Assembly: GCA_032718475.1 (NCBI GenBank)
Contig: JAUCBJ010001362.1
Span: forward strand, 1-53,405
Length of the DNA stretch: 53,405 nucleotides
Source: Nemertoderma westbladi
Taxonomy: Eukaryota > Xenacoelomorpha > Nemertodermatida > Nemertodermatidae
Reading direction: 5' to 3'
The notes under the pieces are model-generated. The model made no database searches, was not told the DNA's origin, and saw only the letters and a program-made list of their open reading frames with translations. Positions 9,215-20,257 of the stretch are shown piece by piece (position 1 is the stretch's first letter; each line of letters starts with the position of its first letter). Made by a program: the position numbers and the translations under genes.

Positions 9215-10130
9215 ACGCCAGTGGTGTAGATGGCGTGCCCCCTGAGGTCTTTAAAATACCATAGTGTTTGGACCCCATCATATATAATAGACATGTACAG
9301 AACGACAAGAGTCCCACAAGAATTGAAAACAAATAAGTTGGCGACAGTTCCCAATAAGGGAAACAAAAAACACTATATAGACCCTTTCTGGGAATCTCGT
9401 TGATCTCGATTGCTGCAAAGCTACAGTATACAATACAATAGAATTCGAATATATCGCATCGGGGATCCCATTGAGAGACTGCTCCGTGGAAATCAGAATG
9501 GGTTCTATAAAGGTCGTGGGACCATGGAGCCCATTTTTGCAATTAGAAGGATAATTGAAGAGTTATCAAAAAAGAAAGACAGTCACCTGGCTGTTATCTT
9601 TGTTGACTTCTTCAAGGCCTTTGATTCAGTGTCTCGCTCACGTATGTTCAGCACACTTTCATTATATGGGATTCCTGATGAAATTATTGCAGCAATCAGA
9701 TCAGTATATGACGGTTCGACAACATTTGTGTCTACTGTTGATGGTGACACAGAACCATTCGAAGTGATAGGGAGTCCTCAAGGGAGACACACTTGCACCA
9801 TTCTTGTTCATTATTGTGGTTGACTATGTTCTACGCATGTCCTTAGATCATCATAATGACATGGGGTGATGGTAACACCACCTACAGTAATGGCTTCATA
9901 AGTTGAGGAAATCCTGGCAAGTACCTAACTGATCTAGACTTTGCTGATGACTTAGGAGTACTCTCGGAATTACTAGGAGCTCAGCTCATGAGAACAGGCT
10001 GCATCTAGTGTTGGTCTTTTTGAGAAGAACAAAATCTTGACAGTTAACTTTAAAGTCCTCAGGAAATGTCAAATCGTATGCTGATAAATGACATGGGAAT
10101 AAGCGTCAGTGTGTTATGTTTGGATATCGT
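9215..10130 (+). pseudogene. LINE (non-LTR) reverse transcriptase relic, 5' part
   Basis: With several frame changes the plus strand shows the order of a LINE reverse transcriptase: GVDGVPPEVFK (about 9221), PQELKTNKL with NKGN (about 9317), GNQNGFYKGRGTMEPI, the palm segment IFVDFFKAFDSVSRSRMF (about 9600), YGIPDEII, a worn SPQG box (about 9772), DYVLRM (about 9823) and the catalytic FADD motif in LDFADDLGVLSE (about 9938). One stretch (9410-9823) is still open; the rest is broken. It is inactive. The motifs resemble the jockey/RTE/CR1-type LINE group, but I cannot place the clade. It appears to continue at 11205 after an insertion. Confidence 0.88.
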
Positions 10131-10924
10131 TTTAAAAAATTATACTATTTATTGTAATTAAAAATCGACTAAAAAATTATACTAATTATTGTAATTAAAA
10201 ATCTACTAATTATTTATCTTTAGTATAGTACTCTATTTACCACCTAAAACTTGTAGTTTTAAACACAGGAAATGTTATATCATGTAATAGCGTTCTAGAA
10301 TGTATTTTTTTAGGTCTAGTTTCTATGTCTATCCTACATACAGTATGTTACTTCTTCTCTGGAAAACCGGGTTAATATCGCTTCTGGTCATTTTGATTAG
10401 AAGTTGGATAGAGTTGTGGATTTTCTAGTTTTTATACGTAATTTATTCCAGAGTTTTAATAATTGCCCGGCTAGTTTAACCGCAATTATTATTAGTTTTT
10501 GGAAATTTGATTTTCAGTTTAAAAGAGGCAGTTCTAGACATAGTTAACATATTGTTTAGATATTGTTAAAGAAAAAAGAAATATCCACGATATGATCAAA
10601 GCAGAGGTATTTTTGCGTTTTCCTGGAGTTCTGTGCCATTTTTGACATGGGCATTGAGAGATATTTATCGCGATTTAATGAATTATTATTTATTTGTTAT
10701 ATTAATTTATTCTTATTGCATCGTGGGCCCATTATTTATAGTTAACCATATACTCGAGATAGTGAGAAAAGTGTTCGAATGGCTGGTTTATAGTATTGAA
10801 ACCCCAAACGTTTTGCCTTCAGCGTGGTTTCGTTTGACCCTCGAGATAAATTTGTTATTTAATTAGTAGGCCTAATCGCATGTGTTTTAGAACAGCGCGT
10901 TATACATAGGCCGACATAAAAATC
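10131..10924. other. AT-rich sequence within the interrupted LINE
   Basis: It has a small local direct repeat (AAAAATTATACTA at about 10134 and 10172). It probably belongs to the insertion that split the plus-strand LINE. No gene is supported. Confidence 0.45.
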
Positions 10925-11205
10925 GGGGCTTTTGGGAATTAAGATTAATTAATTTGTTTGTACTTAGGTCGAAAAATGCTACGGTTATGTATTTGTTGTT
11001 GATTAATTCATATCTCCATTTCTCAGTGACATATATTAAGGCATCGCAGGTTGAGAAACCACGTCGGAATCCGAAATGCTTAGAAGAAATTTCTTTTTTT
11101 TATTTAAGTAATTTTGAAGTTGTGTTTTCAATAATACGATCAAATATTTTAGACACTGGAGTGCATATTGTTAATGGGCGGTAATTGGACGGGTCATTCA
11201 TATGA
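10925..11205 (-). pseudogene. Minus-strand LINE reverse transcriptase fragment
   Basis: Read on the minus strand from 11205, the text contains NDPSNYRPLTI, PVSKIFDRIIEN, HFGFRRGFSTCDALIYVTEKW and VAFFDLS. These are the conserved first blocks of a LINE reverse transcriptase, with the first catalytic Asp in FFDLS. It is a different family from the plus-strand LINE around it. The fragment ends near 10925, and the remaining sequence down to about 10130 shows no further clear motif. A short frame break after KLL shows decay. Confidence 0.82.
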
Positions 11206-11690
11206 GATCTTCGAATACGTAATGGAAAGGCATGGGCAGCTTTGAATGGGCTTTTCAGCATTTGGAAATCACACAGAATTTATCGGAAAGTTAAGATCCG
11301 ATTATTTAGAGCAGCAGTTGTACCAGTACTCCATGGGAGTCCAAATCTCTGGATTGCACATTCACAAGATCACAAGAGTGATACATCTGGTTCACTGTGT
11401 CAAGTAGAATGCACACATCTCTACCCAGACACTATATAACATTGGAGGTGTCTCATTGGTTCCCCCAAGCTTGACCTCCGCTTTGCAGGACATTGTTTTT
11501 GCCGAGAGGACCAGCCAGTACATAATCTTGAGTTTTGGCAGCCCCATGTATAAAATAAGCGTGACGGACAGCCCATGACTTTCTTGAGACCGAGACGCAT
11601 CTTAAAGGACACTAGCCTTGAAGATGCGGATGATCTAGCAAATGTCATGGGTGATAGGCAGTTGTGGCGGTGCAGTTTTGTCGATTAGCC
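11205..11690 (+). pseudogene. LINE relic, 3' part of the 9215 copy
   Basis: The text resumes with TTCGAATACGTAATGGAAAGGC, which matches the LINE at 21478, and translates in pieces as IWKSHRIYRKVKIRLFRAAV, then a stretch with CFCRED (a cysteine/histidine end motif in intact copies), and finally DADDLANVMGDRQLW near the C-terminus. In the related copy at 21.3 kb the preceding segment lies only about 100 bp upstream, whereas here it is about 1.1 kb away, so an insertion separated the halves. Confidence 0.8.
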
Positions 11691-11699
11691 GGCACAGCA

Positions 11700-13565
11700 C
11701 TCTTAATTTAGATACTGTTAGTACTGTAGTAGTTGTAGTAGACTATTTGTTGTAATTATTTTGTGTGAGACAGGACTATCGGCTGGCTGCCTTATAAATC
11801 ACGAGATAAAAAGCAAAAATTATAATGTGCCAAAATACAAAGAGAAGATGAACTGTAATTTATTTATATTTTTGTTATAACAATACATATTGTACTGCAG
11901 TGTGTAGATTGTATATGAATAATGTTGTATGTATATTGCCGTGCATCCTAGTATATCACTGTAAGGAAAAGTCAATATTATTGATCTTAATTTTTTTGCT
12001 TCTGTGCTGTGCTGACACAGAATCCTAATGAAATGTATTATTCATGTTAATAATACTGTATGTAATAATACTGTAGGACTACTGGTGCCATGTGGGATCA
12101 TAGTGAACTCTATATATTGCCTAAGCGACTAATTTGATATAGTAAATGGGTTTATGAGATTGTAGCAGATGATAGTGCTGGAGTGAGAGGCCGCTTTCAG
12201 ATTTCATGAATCAAATGGCAATGGTGCGAACCTTTCGTCGCAATCAAAAGACTACCAGGGGAAGTCGACGCAAATAACGGCATTATACTGCCTTCTGGAC
12301 CGCGGACCGAGGTACCCAAATTGCAGATTTTAGTTATGTAATATTAACAGTACATCGACATAATAGCTTTTTGTATAATATAATCATGTACAATTAAATA
12401 CAGAAATATACTGTATATGTTCTTTGCCCACTATCAGACTATAGACTGATAGATAGATGTTAGAATATTTATAAATTACAACTATAAATGTAAATCAGCT
12501 ATTGTTTTAAAATTCTACAGCTTTACTGTACCGGACCTAAGACCTAACAATAAACCTGTGAATAAATCAGATGATGTATGATGAATTAACCCCCCCCCCC
12601 CCCCCCCCCCCCTTTCCCAACATAACATGTATGTGTTAATATATACCCTACATTGATGTGAGGAGCTGTGTTATATAAATATTAGTAAGCCAGCCCTATG
12701 ACATATGTGTACTGTACCATACCTAACGTTATTAGCTTTTGCAGATTAGATGAAGTGTTAATTAACAGTAGTGACCATGTGGTTGTACTGTAGTGGCCAG
12801 TTGCAACTCATCATAAATCTTAGTTTGAGCCGATCCGCTGAACCCCCCTCCATCCCGTCTAATATACCCGAAATAACATGTTCATGTACCAGCTGTTCTG
12901 ATGTACTAGTACTGTACCCGACCTATCATGTTTTAAGGTCATGTATAAATGCTTAAATGTGATGAATCAAAGAATAGATCTAGTCGTGTAACTTTACTTT
13001 GGTTCAAATTTGGAATATAACAATATATACGGTAGCGGTAGCCCACCATTTATGGAAAAGGGACGATAGTTTTGATGGCTAAACAATAAACCCAAAGAAT
13101 AATTATAGGTTGGTAATTATTAAACAGATATTGATGCGACGTCCAACATTAAATCTTTGTGTGCCAGCTGGTTTGCTGTACTGTACCCGATCTAACATGT
13201 TAGGTGATGTGTAAATCTGCTGACTCATTAAAGATTAGTCGTATGTATATTTCTGTATTTGACCATACTGCCATATGGCTGTATGGTAATAAAATATACC
13301 CTTCATTGATGGGAGGGCCGTCTACAGTATGTAATTGTTCATGACTAATCATGAACAAGCTTGATGACCTCTGTATACAGTATACCTGTATGCTGCCGTC
13401 CTAACTTGTTGTTAGATCAGGTGTGAAAGGGGCGGCTTAATTAAAAGAATAGGAAGCATAGATTATATAAGACAATATAATGTACTCTACCTAACATTTT
13501 CTTACCTAGCGGAATTGGGATGCTATCAAAAGGCTAAACTACTGCTTCCGAGTCCGACAATAAAA
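11700..13565. other. AT-rich gene-free region
   Basis: No coding region or RNA gene is supported. It contains repeated TACTGTA and ACTGTAC words and one long poly(C) run (12590-12612). ACCCGACCTAACATGTT-like text recurs near 12916 and 13188, and CTAGTACTGTACC nearby, hinting at an old tandem duplication with a unit of about 270-290 bp. Confidence 0.45.
12590..12612 (+). repeat. Poly(C) tract, 23 bases
   Basis: This is an uninterrupted C run. A shorter AACCCCCCTCC at about 12841 occupies an equivalent position in a related copy of the surrounding sequence, which suggests expansion of a short C run. Confidence 0.95.
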
Positions 13566-13570
13566 AAGTA

Positions 13571-14050
13571 ATAGATACTGGATTTTTAAACACCAACCCC
13601 AAAACATTCCAAGCCCCATTTTTTCTGATGTGGCCCCCAAAGAAACCCTTTTCCCAGGGGAACTTCCCCCAGAACAAACACAATACTGTTGCTGAATGAT
13701 TTAGAAATAAGTGATTGCCTATATATATACTACTGGTATTTGTTCCGGCGTAATGCTTTTCAATGTAAAATTTGTAATGGAAGCCTATAGGAGCGGACCA
13801 ACTATCGGTAGTATATCATACTCCTGGTATTTGGTCCGCACTATGAGATTTTTAATTACCCACGATATTGGATTTTTAAACACCAACCCCAAAACATTCC
13901 AAGCCCCATTTTTTCTGATTTGGCCCCCAAAGAAACCCTTTTCCCGGGGGAACTTCCCCCAGAACAAACACAACACTGTTGCTAAATGATTTAGTAATAA
14001 GTGATTGCCTATATATATACTACTGGTATTTGGTCCGGCCTAATGCTTTT
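13571..14050 (+). repeat. 290-bp direct tandem duplication
   Basis: GGATTTTTAAACACCAACCC starts at 13580 and again at 13870 (offset 290 bp). About 180 bp after each start are nearly identical, through AGTGATTGCCTATATATATA and TACTGGTATTTG. A degenerate relative (AAATACCAAGCCCCATTTTT, then AAACAAAACCCTTTTAG) occurs on the plus strand at 47517-47570, so the unit is also dispersed. Confidence 0.88.
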
Positions 14051-14255
14051 CCTGCAATCAACTTTAAACTCCACCAGCCCTTCCATCCCCGGATTTATAA
14101 TCAAGTTCTGAAGTTCAGTTCGTCCTCACCTCAGTCATGTCAGTCTGTCAGCATTCAGTCTTAATCTACTCTGCGGCTCTGTGTAGGATAATGTGTGCAG
14201 CTGCAGTCTGTACAGCTGTAGGATGTCTGGATGTGTAAATCAACAGCAGTAAAGG

Positions 14256-14350
14256 CAGTCGGTGAGAAGTCAAAAATTGGACTTCAAGTCCAATTTTAGA
14301 CTTCAAGTCCAATTTTGGACTCCAAAGTCCAATATTGGACTTTAGTACAA
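14256..14350 (+). repeat. Left terminal inverted repeat with AAGTCCAAT subrepeats
   Basis: Four to five near copies of the AAGTCCAATTTTGGACTT type are packed into 95 bp after the terminal CAGTCGGTGAG. Each subrepeat is itself palindromic. Confidence 0.8.
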
Positions 14351-14744
14351 CTCCAAGTGTACCCATGCTGCCATACTGTATATCGGTATTTCAATCAAAA
14401 CTGCATCCCGTATCAGTACATATATATTGCATAATTACTATGCAACATCATTTTAATGATCAAATTAATTATTATACATATTATAAGCAGGGATCGCAGA
14501 TCGCACACGTACAGTCAGACATCAGTAGTTACTTTTTGCGGTAGTGGTATGGCTTTGCAGTAGCCTTACTACCTTAGTGGTGTATACCGCGGTAGCGAGT
14601 TTTAGCTGTATAGTTCATTCATACCCATTCAGCTGTGGTATTTTCGTATGGCAAAAATAATACTACTGTAAACTGTAACCTATTATGTTATTGAGTTAAT
14701 GTTTATTGACTAGGCCTAATTGTTTTGATTAGGTTCACTGTTTG

Positions 14745-15025
14745 ACTGACAGACTGTGTCAAGTACAATGCACACATCTCCAACCAGACACTATACAACA
14801 TTGGAGTTGGAGGTGTCTCATTAGTTCCACCAAGCTTGACACTAGAACAAAGCCGCCTCCGCTTTGCAGGACATTGCTTTCGCCCTGAGAACCAGCCTGT
14901 GCACCTCATGGAGTAAATAAGCATGGTTGACAGCCCATGACTTTCTTGAGACGCATCTTTCTTACTGTATCAAAGGAGACTGGCCTTGAAGATGCGGATG
15001 ATCTAGCAAATGTCATGGGTGTCAC
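14745..15025 (+). pseudogene. LINE 3'-end relic inside the TIR element
   Basis: It translates in pieces as VKYNAHISNQTLYNIG, TLEQSRLRFAGHCFRPENQP and, after frame changes, a segment equivalent to DADDLANVMG. This is the same LINE family as the relics at 9.2, 11.2 and 21.3 kb. Text resembling its last segment (ATGGGTGATAAGG, then GTTGTGG, then AATAAGCCGGCACAGCA) reappears at 16043-16120, so about 1 kb has probably been inserted between. Confidence 0.78.
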
Positions 15026-16042
15026 CAGGTTGGAATTTATGTAGAGTTTGCTCAACATGTGTGGCGCGCATTTAGGATCCTGGCGCAAAGGAACAGGGGC
15101 GTGTGGCGCGCATTAAGGATCCTGGCTGCAGTAGCAAAAAGTAGCTGCAGTACAGTAGCAAAATGCACTGGCATGGCAACATATCCAGCCACTCTACTTG
15201 AAATTATACCGGTCTGCCAGTAGAGCCTATTTTTAAAAAGAGTTAGGCCTAGGCCTTAAAAATTTTCGCTCCCTTCGCTCGCGTTCGTGTATTATGCCTG
15301 CCTACTGTACGCTCTACTCTTATTCATCATTCTAATAAATATACAGAATATAACAGGGATATTTGATTAGGCCTAGTGATATTTTATTACACAGTAGGCC
15401 TATTTGTTTATTAACCTAGGTCAGTAGGCCCCTATAGAAGTAGTTCCGTGCCTTGAACTGTTTTGCACTCCCACATTATGGACAAACCGACAGTCATGGC
15501 CAATCAGGCCAAAGTTTTAATGTCTTTCAAAATATGAGTTGTTTGAAAGGTTTTTCTATTGTTCACACCAATATAGCCTAAAACCACGATTCAGCAGATT
15601 TTCCGTGCTCGCTACACTCCGATTTAATTCATAATCACATCTGTAGGTCAAAAATAGTCGGTTAACCCAAAAATGTTAAAATTTTCTTGCTCGCTACGCT
15701 CGCAATTTAATCACATCTGTCAGTCTGTATTTAAAAACAGTCGGTTGACCTTCTATCTGAATATTACAGTATTACTGTACGCCTATTGCCTATTCAAGTT
15801 TACATTTCTGCAAAATTTTCTTGCTCGCTTCGCTCGCATTTTCATGTTAAATTACTGTAGGAGTGGGTCTGTCTGTAGCGTAGGTACTGCAGTATAAACT
15901 GATAAATGATTACAATAATTGCCAAATTTAATGGTTAATCTTTCAATGGTTGGCGCGCATTGAACTGTTGAATATCATGGTTGGCGCGCTTTTCGTTTAA
16001 CCAGAATCCGTGTGGCGCGCTTTTTGTCAATATTCCATATAG
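15026..16042. other. Insert rich in GGCGCGC and GCTCGC words
   Basis: TGTGGCGCGC or TTGGCGCGC occurs near 15060, 15099, 15949, 15981 and 16010, and CTCGCTTCGCTCGC-type mirror repeats near 15269, 15687 and 15823. No gene is seen. The words recur in the foldback at 17.4-18 kb, so both are probably one repeat family. Confidence 0.55.
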
Positions 16043-16130
16043 GATGGGTGATAAGGCTGTAAGAGTGTAAGGGAGTTGTGGAGGCGCACTTTTGTCAATA
16101 AGCCGGCACAGCATTCTTAATAGGGCCTAT
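16043..16130 (+). pseudogene. LINE 3'-terminal scrap
   Basis: ATGGGTGATAAGG through AATAAGCCGGCACAGCATTC matches 11645-11705 of the LINE at 11.2 kb. It is probably the displaced end of the relic at 14745-15025. Confidence 0.65.
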
Positions 16131-16199
16131 ATATATAATGCAGCTGCAATGCAGCATGCCGATTGCTGGATTGTAGTTAGTAGTATGTGGTGAAAGGGC

Positions 16200-16390
16200 T
16201 CCTTCAATTGGTAAAGTCAAAGTGGCCGTTTATTGTATTAGTTAGAAAAGCAGCCTGCCTCTGTCAGTCTGTATCTGTAACCTGTTCCTTTCCCTCAATT
16301 GGTTTATGACGTGTGTTACTTCTGTACTTATTATGTGGAAACCCCAACACGTTAATCAGTTAATCCCCTTTCATTATCCAGCCGTTTTAA
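16200..16390 (+). repeat. Dispersed repeat, copy A
   Basis: GGCCGTTTATTG, TGTAACCTGTTCCTTTCCCT and TTATGACGTGTGTT recur in the same order at 18115-18360 (copy B), where GTGGAGGCC...CGTTAATCCC also matches. The direct repeat lies about 1.9 kb apart. Confidence 0.75.
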
Positions 16391-17410
16391 AATACCCTTC
16401 CTGTTGTATGGAAAAATTAGAAGAGATGGTGGCAGCATCAACTTGTAGTATTTCTTTCTGATAGGGCTCCCATAGGCTTAGACGAAATCGTAGCTTGTAC
16501 TGTGTACTGTAGTTAGCCTTAGCAGCAGCTGCAGTTGGCAAACCTGGCATTGCTACCAGTTTCCACGAAATATAATTTGTAATTAAATATTTCTTGGAGC
16601 ATAATCTAATCTAGTCCTAAAGACTCTAAAGTCCTGGGTACATAAGGCTGTAAGGTTAGACATAACATGAATGTTAACTAAACAATATGCTAAAAGTAAA
16701 GTACAAAGTACCTAGAATGCTAGAATGTACCATTATATTCTAAGTACAGTACACTGAAGATACATACAGAGCTGCAAAGGTAACTTTCCATAACTTAATA
16801 GCTGTCTGGCTGTCTCTCATCTGTTATGCTTCAGGTACATTTAAGTTTGATTCTCAATGTCGCGTCGAAAATTGGACTTAAAGTCCAATATTGGACTTTT
16901 GTAAAAATTCAAAGCCTTATAAAAAAGTTCCCCCTGGTGAATTCCAGGTCCCCCTGTTCAAAACTCTTATTTTTTGATATATTTTCGATTAAAAAAAAAA
17001 AATCCCGCCCGATCCAATTACCCAAGGCCCTGGAACAATTGGCTGATTTGAAGTCCAATATTGGACTCGCAGAAGTCAAATTTTGGACTTGAACTGGAGT
17101 CGAAGTCCAATTTTGGACTCAAGTCCAATTTTTGACTTCTCACCGACTGAAAGGTGAGTTTTAGGTTGGCCGTACTTCATACTCATGTTATATAGCTGTA
17201 TAGGCCTAATGCTGTAATGCTTTTGCATAAAAAAAATACCGGTAGTTCAGTAGTTCACAACAACTATCCAAGGAACTTAACCTTATTTTCTGTGTATGAA
17301 AATTAAGTTAGTTTCTAAAATTACGGTACTTTTGGCACATCAAGACTAGCGTGTTTCAGGCAGCTGGCAGGGCAGGGCCTTTCTGCCTTCACTAGTTCAC
17401 CCTGCTGCCA

Positions 17411-17975
17411 GACTGGAATCCATACACTTTGCGCCGGATTAATCCGGCGCACTTTGCAATAAAAGCGCGTCAATGTGGCGCGTGGCGCGCTCGAAAATCG
17501 TAAATCGCGCCGACTTTGGCGCTTGGCGCGCTCGAAAATCGTAAAGCGCGCCGGCTTTGGCGCTCCCAAAAATAAAGCGGCGCCGATTTGTTAGTTTACC
17601 GGTTTAACAATTAGGCTATGGAAGTGCCTTAAAAATTGCATTAGGCCTAGTTGTTTAAAAATTTCGGCTCGCTTCGCTCGCCTTTCGTTTTCTGTTGTAT
17701 GGTTCAGTGGTTATGGTTAGGCAACTGTTGTATAGCTGTATAGGGCAGCAGGGACTGGTACAGCAGTACTGACTGACTTGACATCGACAGATTGGTTACA
17801 CTCCCTCAAATTGAATTTGCATTGGCGTGCCGCTCTTCAAAATTGTTTCAATGCGTGGCGCGCTTAAAAATTAAGTTGGCGCAGGGTTTTTCTTCGAAAT
17901 GGCATCGGCGCGCGGCGCGCATAAAAATTGGTCGGCGCGCTATCCGGCGCACTTTTTGGATGGATTCCATACAGG
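17411..17975. repeat. GC-rich foldback with GGCGCGC subrepeats
   Basis: GGAATCCATACACTTTGCGC (17414) pairs with GCGCACTTTTTGGATGGATTCC (17948-17969) in inverted orientation. Just inside are CGCCGGATTAATCCGGCG, a perfect 18-bp palindrome at 17440, and repeated GGCGCGCTCGAAAATCGTAA units. The composition contrasts sharply with the AT-rich surroundings. No transposase is encoded. It could be a foldback transposon or an expanded palindromic satellite. Confidence 0.72.
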
Positions 17976-18114
17976 CCCTGCTGCCCTGTCACCTGTACTG
18001 CAGTTGGCCTACTGTAACGGTACTGTACTGCAGTAAGTAGTTGTCTGGTTGTACTGTACAGTCAGACAGTTGTCAGTAGTCAGGTAGTACTGGCTGACTT
18101 GTGCAGTGTTCTGT

Positions 18115-18360
18115 AACCTGCTCCTTTCCCTTGTTCCCTCAATTGGAAATGCAGAAATCTGGCCGTTTATTGATTTGGTTAGAAAATCCTGCCTCTGTAA
18201 CCTGCTCCTTTCCCTCAATTGATTTATGACGTGTGTTGCTTATATTGTTAGGCCTACAGTCTGACTGTATTACAGTATTTATGTCTGTATCATGTGTATG
18301 TCTGTCTATCTGTATGTGGTCATGTGGAGGCCAGAGGCCCCCAAAATCGTTAATCCCGAC
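18115..18360 (+). repeat. Dispersed repeat, copy B
   Basis: This is the direct repeat partner of 16200-16390. An internal duplication of CTGTAACCTGCTCCTTTCCC (18111 and 18196) shows that the unit itself was partly tandem. Confidence 0.75.
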
Positions 18361-18730
18361 TGCCCGATCCGGATATTAATTTTTTTATTTTGGACCTCAA
18401 TTCAGCAATTTACTGATTTATCAAACAAACCGAATTGCTGAAATGCTACGATAACAAAAACGTCACAGTTTTTATTTTATATAAGAGTCCTAAAGCGGTT
18501 CCTCATTCTGTCATTACTGCATTAGCCTACCTCCATTAGTGGGTTTAGGGGTACTGGTTCGGTATATAACCCTTTTCCATACATACATATGTTGCGGCAG
18601 TGCGGTATAGCTGTATAGGCCTACTGCTGTACTGTAAGTACTGGAGTATGAAGCGGGGGTTTCGGGTAATATTATAATATAGGCCTACGTAATTCCGTAA
18701 TGTAATGATTCCGTAATGATTCTATGATTG

Positions 18731-18754
18731 CCCCCCCCCCCCCCCCCCCCCCCC
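18731..18754 (+). repeat. Poly(C) tract, 24 bases
   Basis: The uninterrupted C run has its partner in the inverted copy as an imperfect G run at 23488-23508. Length therefore differs between the two copies. Confidence 0.95.
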
Positions 18755-19177
18755 TTCCCCCCTGGCCAGCCAAAACTGCCAGACATGCACATTCTGACAT
18801 AAGCTGATAAGTGTAATATATCATTCGAAAGATAATTTATTTCTGAGCTTGCATGCAAAATTTTATGGTCCAATACAAAACCCAAAAGTATAAACATTTT
18901 ATAGGCTATTCTTTAAACCAATCTTATTTTTCAATATTTTTGATTTAATCACAATTAAAAAATATAATTTATCCAGCGCTGGTCTTTACAGCCATGTTTC
19001 CCCTTTGAAGCATGGGGAGCTCCTCGATATGCGATAGTGGCAAAGGATATTGGCCCTCAAAAGGGCCATTTTGGTTTGAGTTCAGTTTGATTATGCCACA
19101 GAACCTCGACCCTCTCTAAAAGTAACATCTGATCGTGTCAACCATACGTTTTTCTTCAGAGTCTTCGGGTCAGCCTA

Positions 19178-19335
19178 ATCACCCAACTACACCCAACTTT
19201 CACCCAACTACACCCAACTACACCCAACTACACCCAACTACACCCAACTTTCACCCAACTACACCCAACTTTCACCCAACTACCACCCAACTACACCCAA
19301 CTTTCACCAACTACACCCAACTTCAACACAACAGC
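19178..19335 (+). repeat. ACACCCAACT(TTC) minisatellite, left copy
   Basis: CACCCAACTA and CACCCAACTTT units are repeated about 14 times. The same array in opposite orientation lies at 20701-20935 and 22976-23100. Confidence 0.9.
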
Positions 19336-20011
19336 ATCCAACTTACACCAAACTATACTGTATGGCACCTATCTTCCACAAATTACAATATGTACAGTAA
19401 CAAACTCTGAACTTCTTTGAAGAATTGCTGAGATAAGAACTTTTAAAAGTTGCATGTACTCGTGCTGTATTTTGCCATCACTGCCCTGCAATTATGAAAA
19501 TAACTAACTAACATTTTATTTTTATTGCAGGTTGATTCTAGAATAATTGATGAATTTAGCAATAAATATACAAAGGAGAGACACAGAGACTATTGACGAA
19601 CGATCCAGATACCTATAGATGTCTACACATACCACGCATCAAAACTCCAAACTAAGCTACAGTACAAACTAAACTGGCGCTGTGGGATTGCGGTGAAAAT
19701 GAAAACGGTATTGATACACAGGAGGGTCACCGTCACAGCCTTAACGACGAAATCGCATTATTGGAAACTTCTGCTGTGGGAATAGCAATGCAGATAATTC
19801 GTACAAAGTTAATGGACATAAGTTCTATATTATACAGTATGTTTAATGCAATTATAATAATGTAATTATCCTTTATGTATCATAAAATACAAGAAAATAA
19901 ACTGTAACATTATTTTCAGCTTCTTTATCTTAAACGTTATGGCCTTTATACTGTATTAATTAATTTTTAACGAAACAACAGAAATAATTTTAGAACTTTT
20001 TACATTTCTCA

Positions 20012-20256
20012 TTACATTTTACATGTCTCAAGTTTACACTCCATTTGGCTCCCTGATCCAATCTTAATGGTTAGCAAATAAAGTACTTTCTGTATAATAT
20101 AGGCGAATAATAAATTTCTCATGGAACCAAAATAATAAACGAAAGATAAGATCAAATTAATATAAAGGCCACGAAGTTTAGAATAAAACTGTTGAAAATA
20201 AAGACTACTGTATGTTACAATCTTTCTTGTAATATGATACAAAGGATAATTATAAT
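20012..20256. repeat. Partial third copy of the inverted-repeat family
   Basis: ATTAATATAAAGGCCACGAAGTT through ATACAAAGGATAATTA (20157-20253) matches 22152-22500 in direct orientation, but lacks an insertion of about 250 bp that is present there. It continues into the hairpin at 20258. Confidence 0.65.
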
Positions 20257-20257
20257 A

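Larger units (their letters stand above)
14256..17149. mobile_element. TIR element with 5-bp target duplication, non-autonomous
   Basis: The left end CAGTCGGTGAGAAGTCAAAA is repeated in inverted form at the right end (...CTTCTCACCGACTG); the first 29 bp match perfectly. AAAGG occurs directly outside both ends (14251-14255 and 17150-17154), as expected of a 5-bp target-site duplication. Inside the ends are arrays of AAGTCCAAT(A/T)TTGGACTT, including the perfect 18-bp palindrome AAGTCCAATATTGGACTT at 14325-14342 and 16881-16898. The 2.9-kb interior has no transposase-like ORF and has itself collected LINE debris, so it would have been moved in trans. I cannot assign a superfamily; the TIR start and 5-bp duplication do not settle it. 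Confidence 0.72.
18720..20005 (+). repeat. Inverted-repeat arm, left copy (about 1.3 kb)
   Basis: This arm matches the reverse complement of 22090-23515 over most of its length: ATTGCCCC at the poly(C) end, CATTCGAAAGATAATTTA, CAATCTTATTTTTCAATATT, the ACACCCAACT minisatellite, GATGAATTTAGCAATAAATA, and CGAAACAACAGNAATAATTT at the far end. 18990-19110 does not match its partner. A splice-acceptor-like TTTTTATTGCAGG at about 19520 precedes an exon-like stretch. No TIR with a target duplication was found at the ends, so this may be a dispersed family or a segmental inverted duplication. Confidence 0.82.

Noticed and set aside
10633-10866. Plus-strand stretch with VGPLFIVNHI, like the LINE box GPLLFxxYxND
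   Set aside because: Only a few residues match, codons are missing, and no neighbouring RT blocks lie on this strand.
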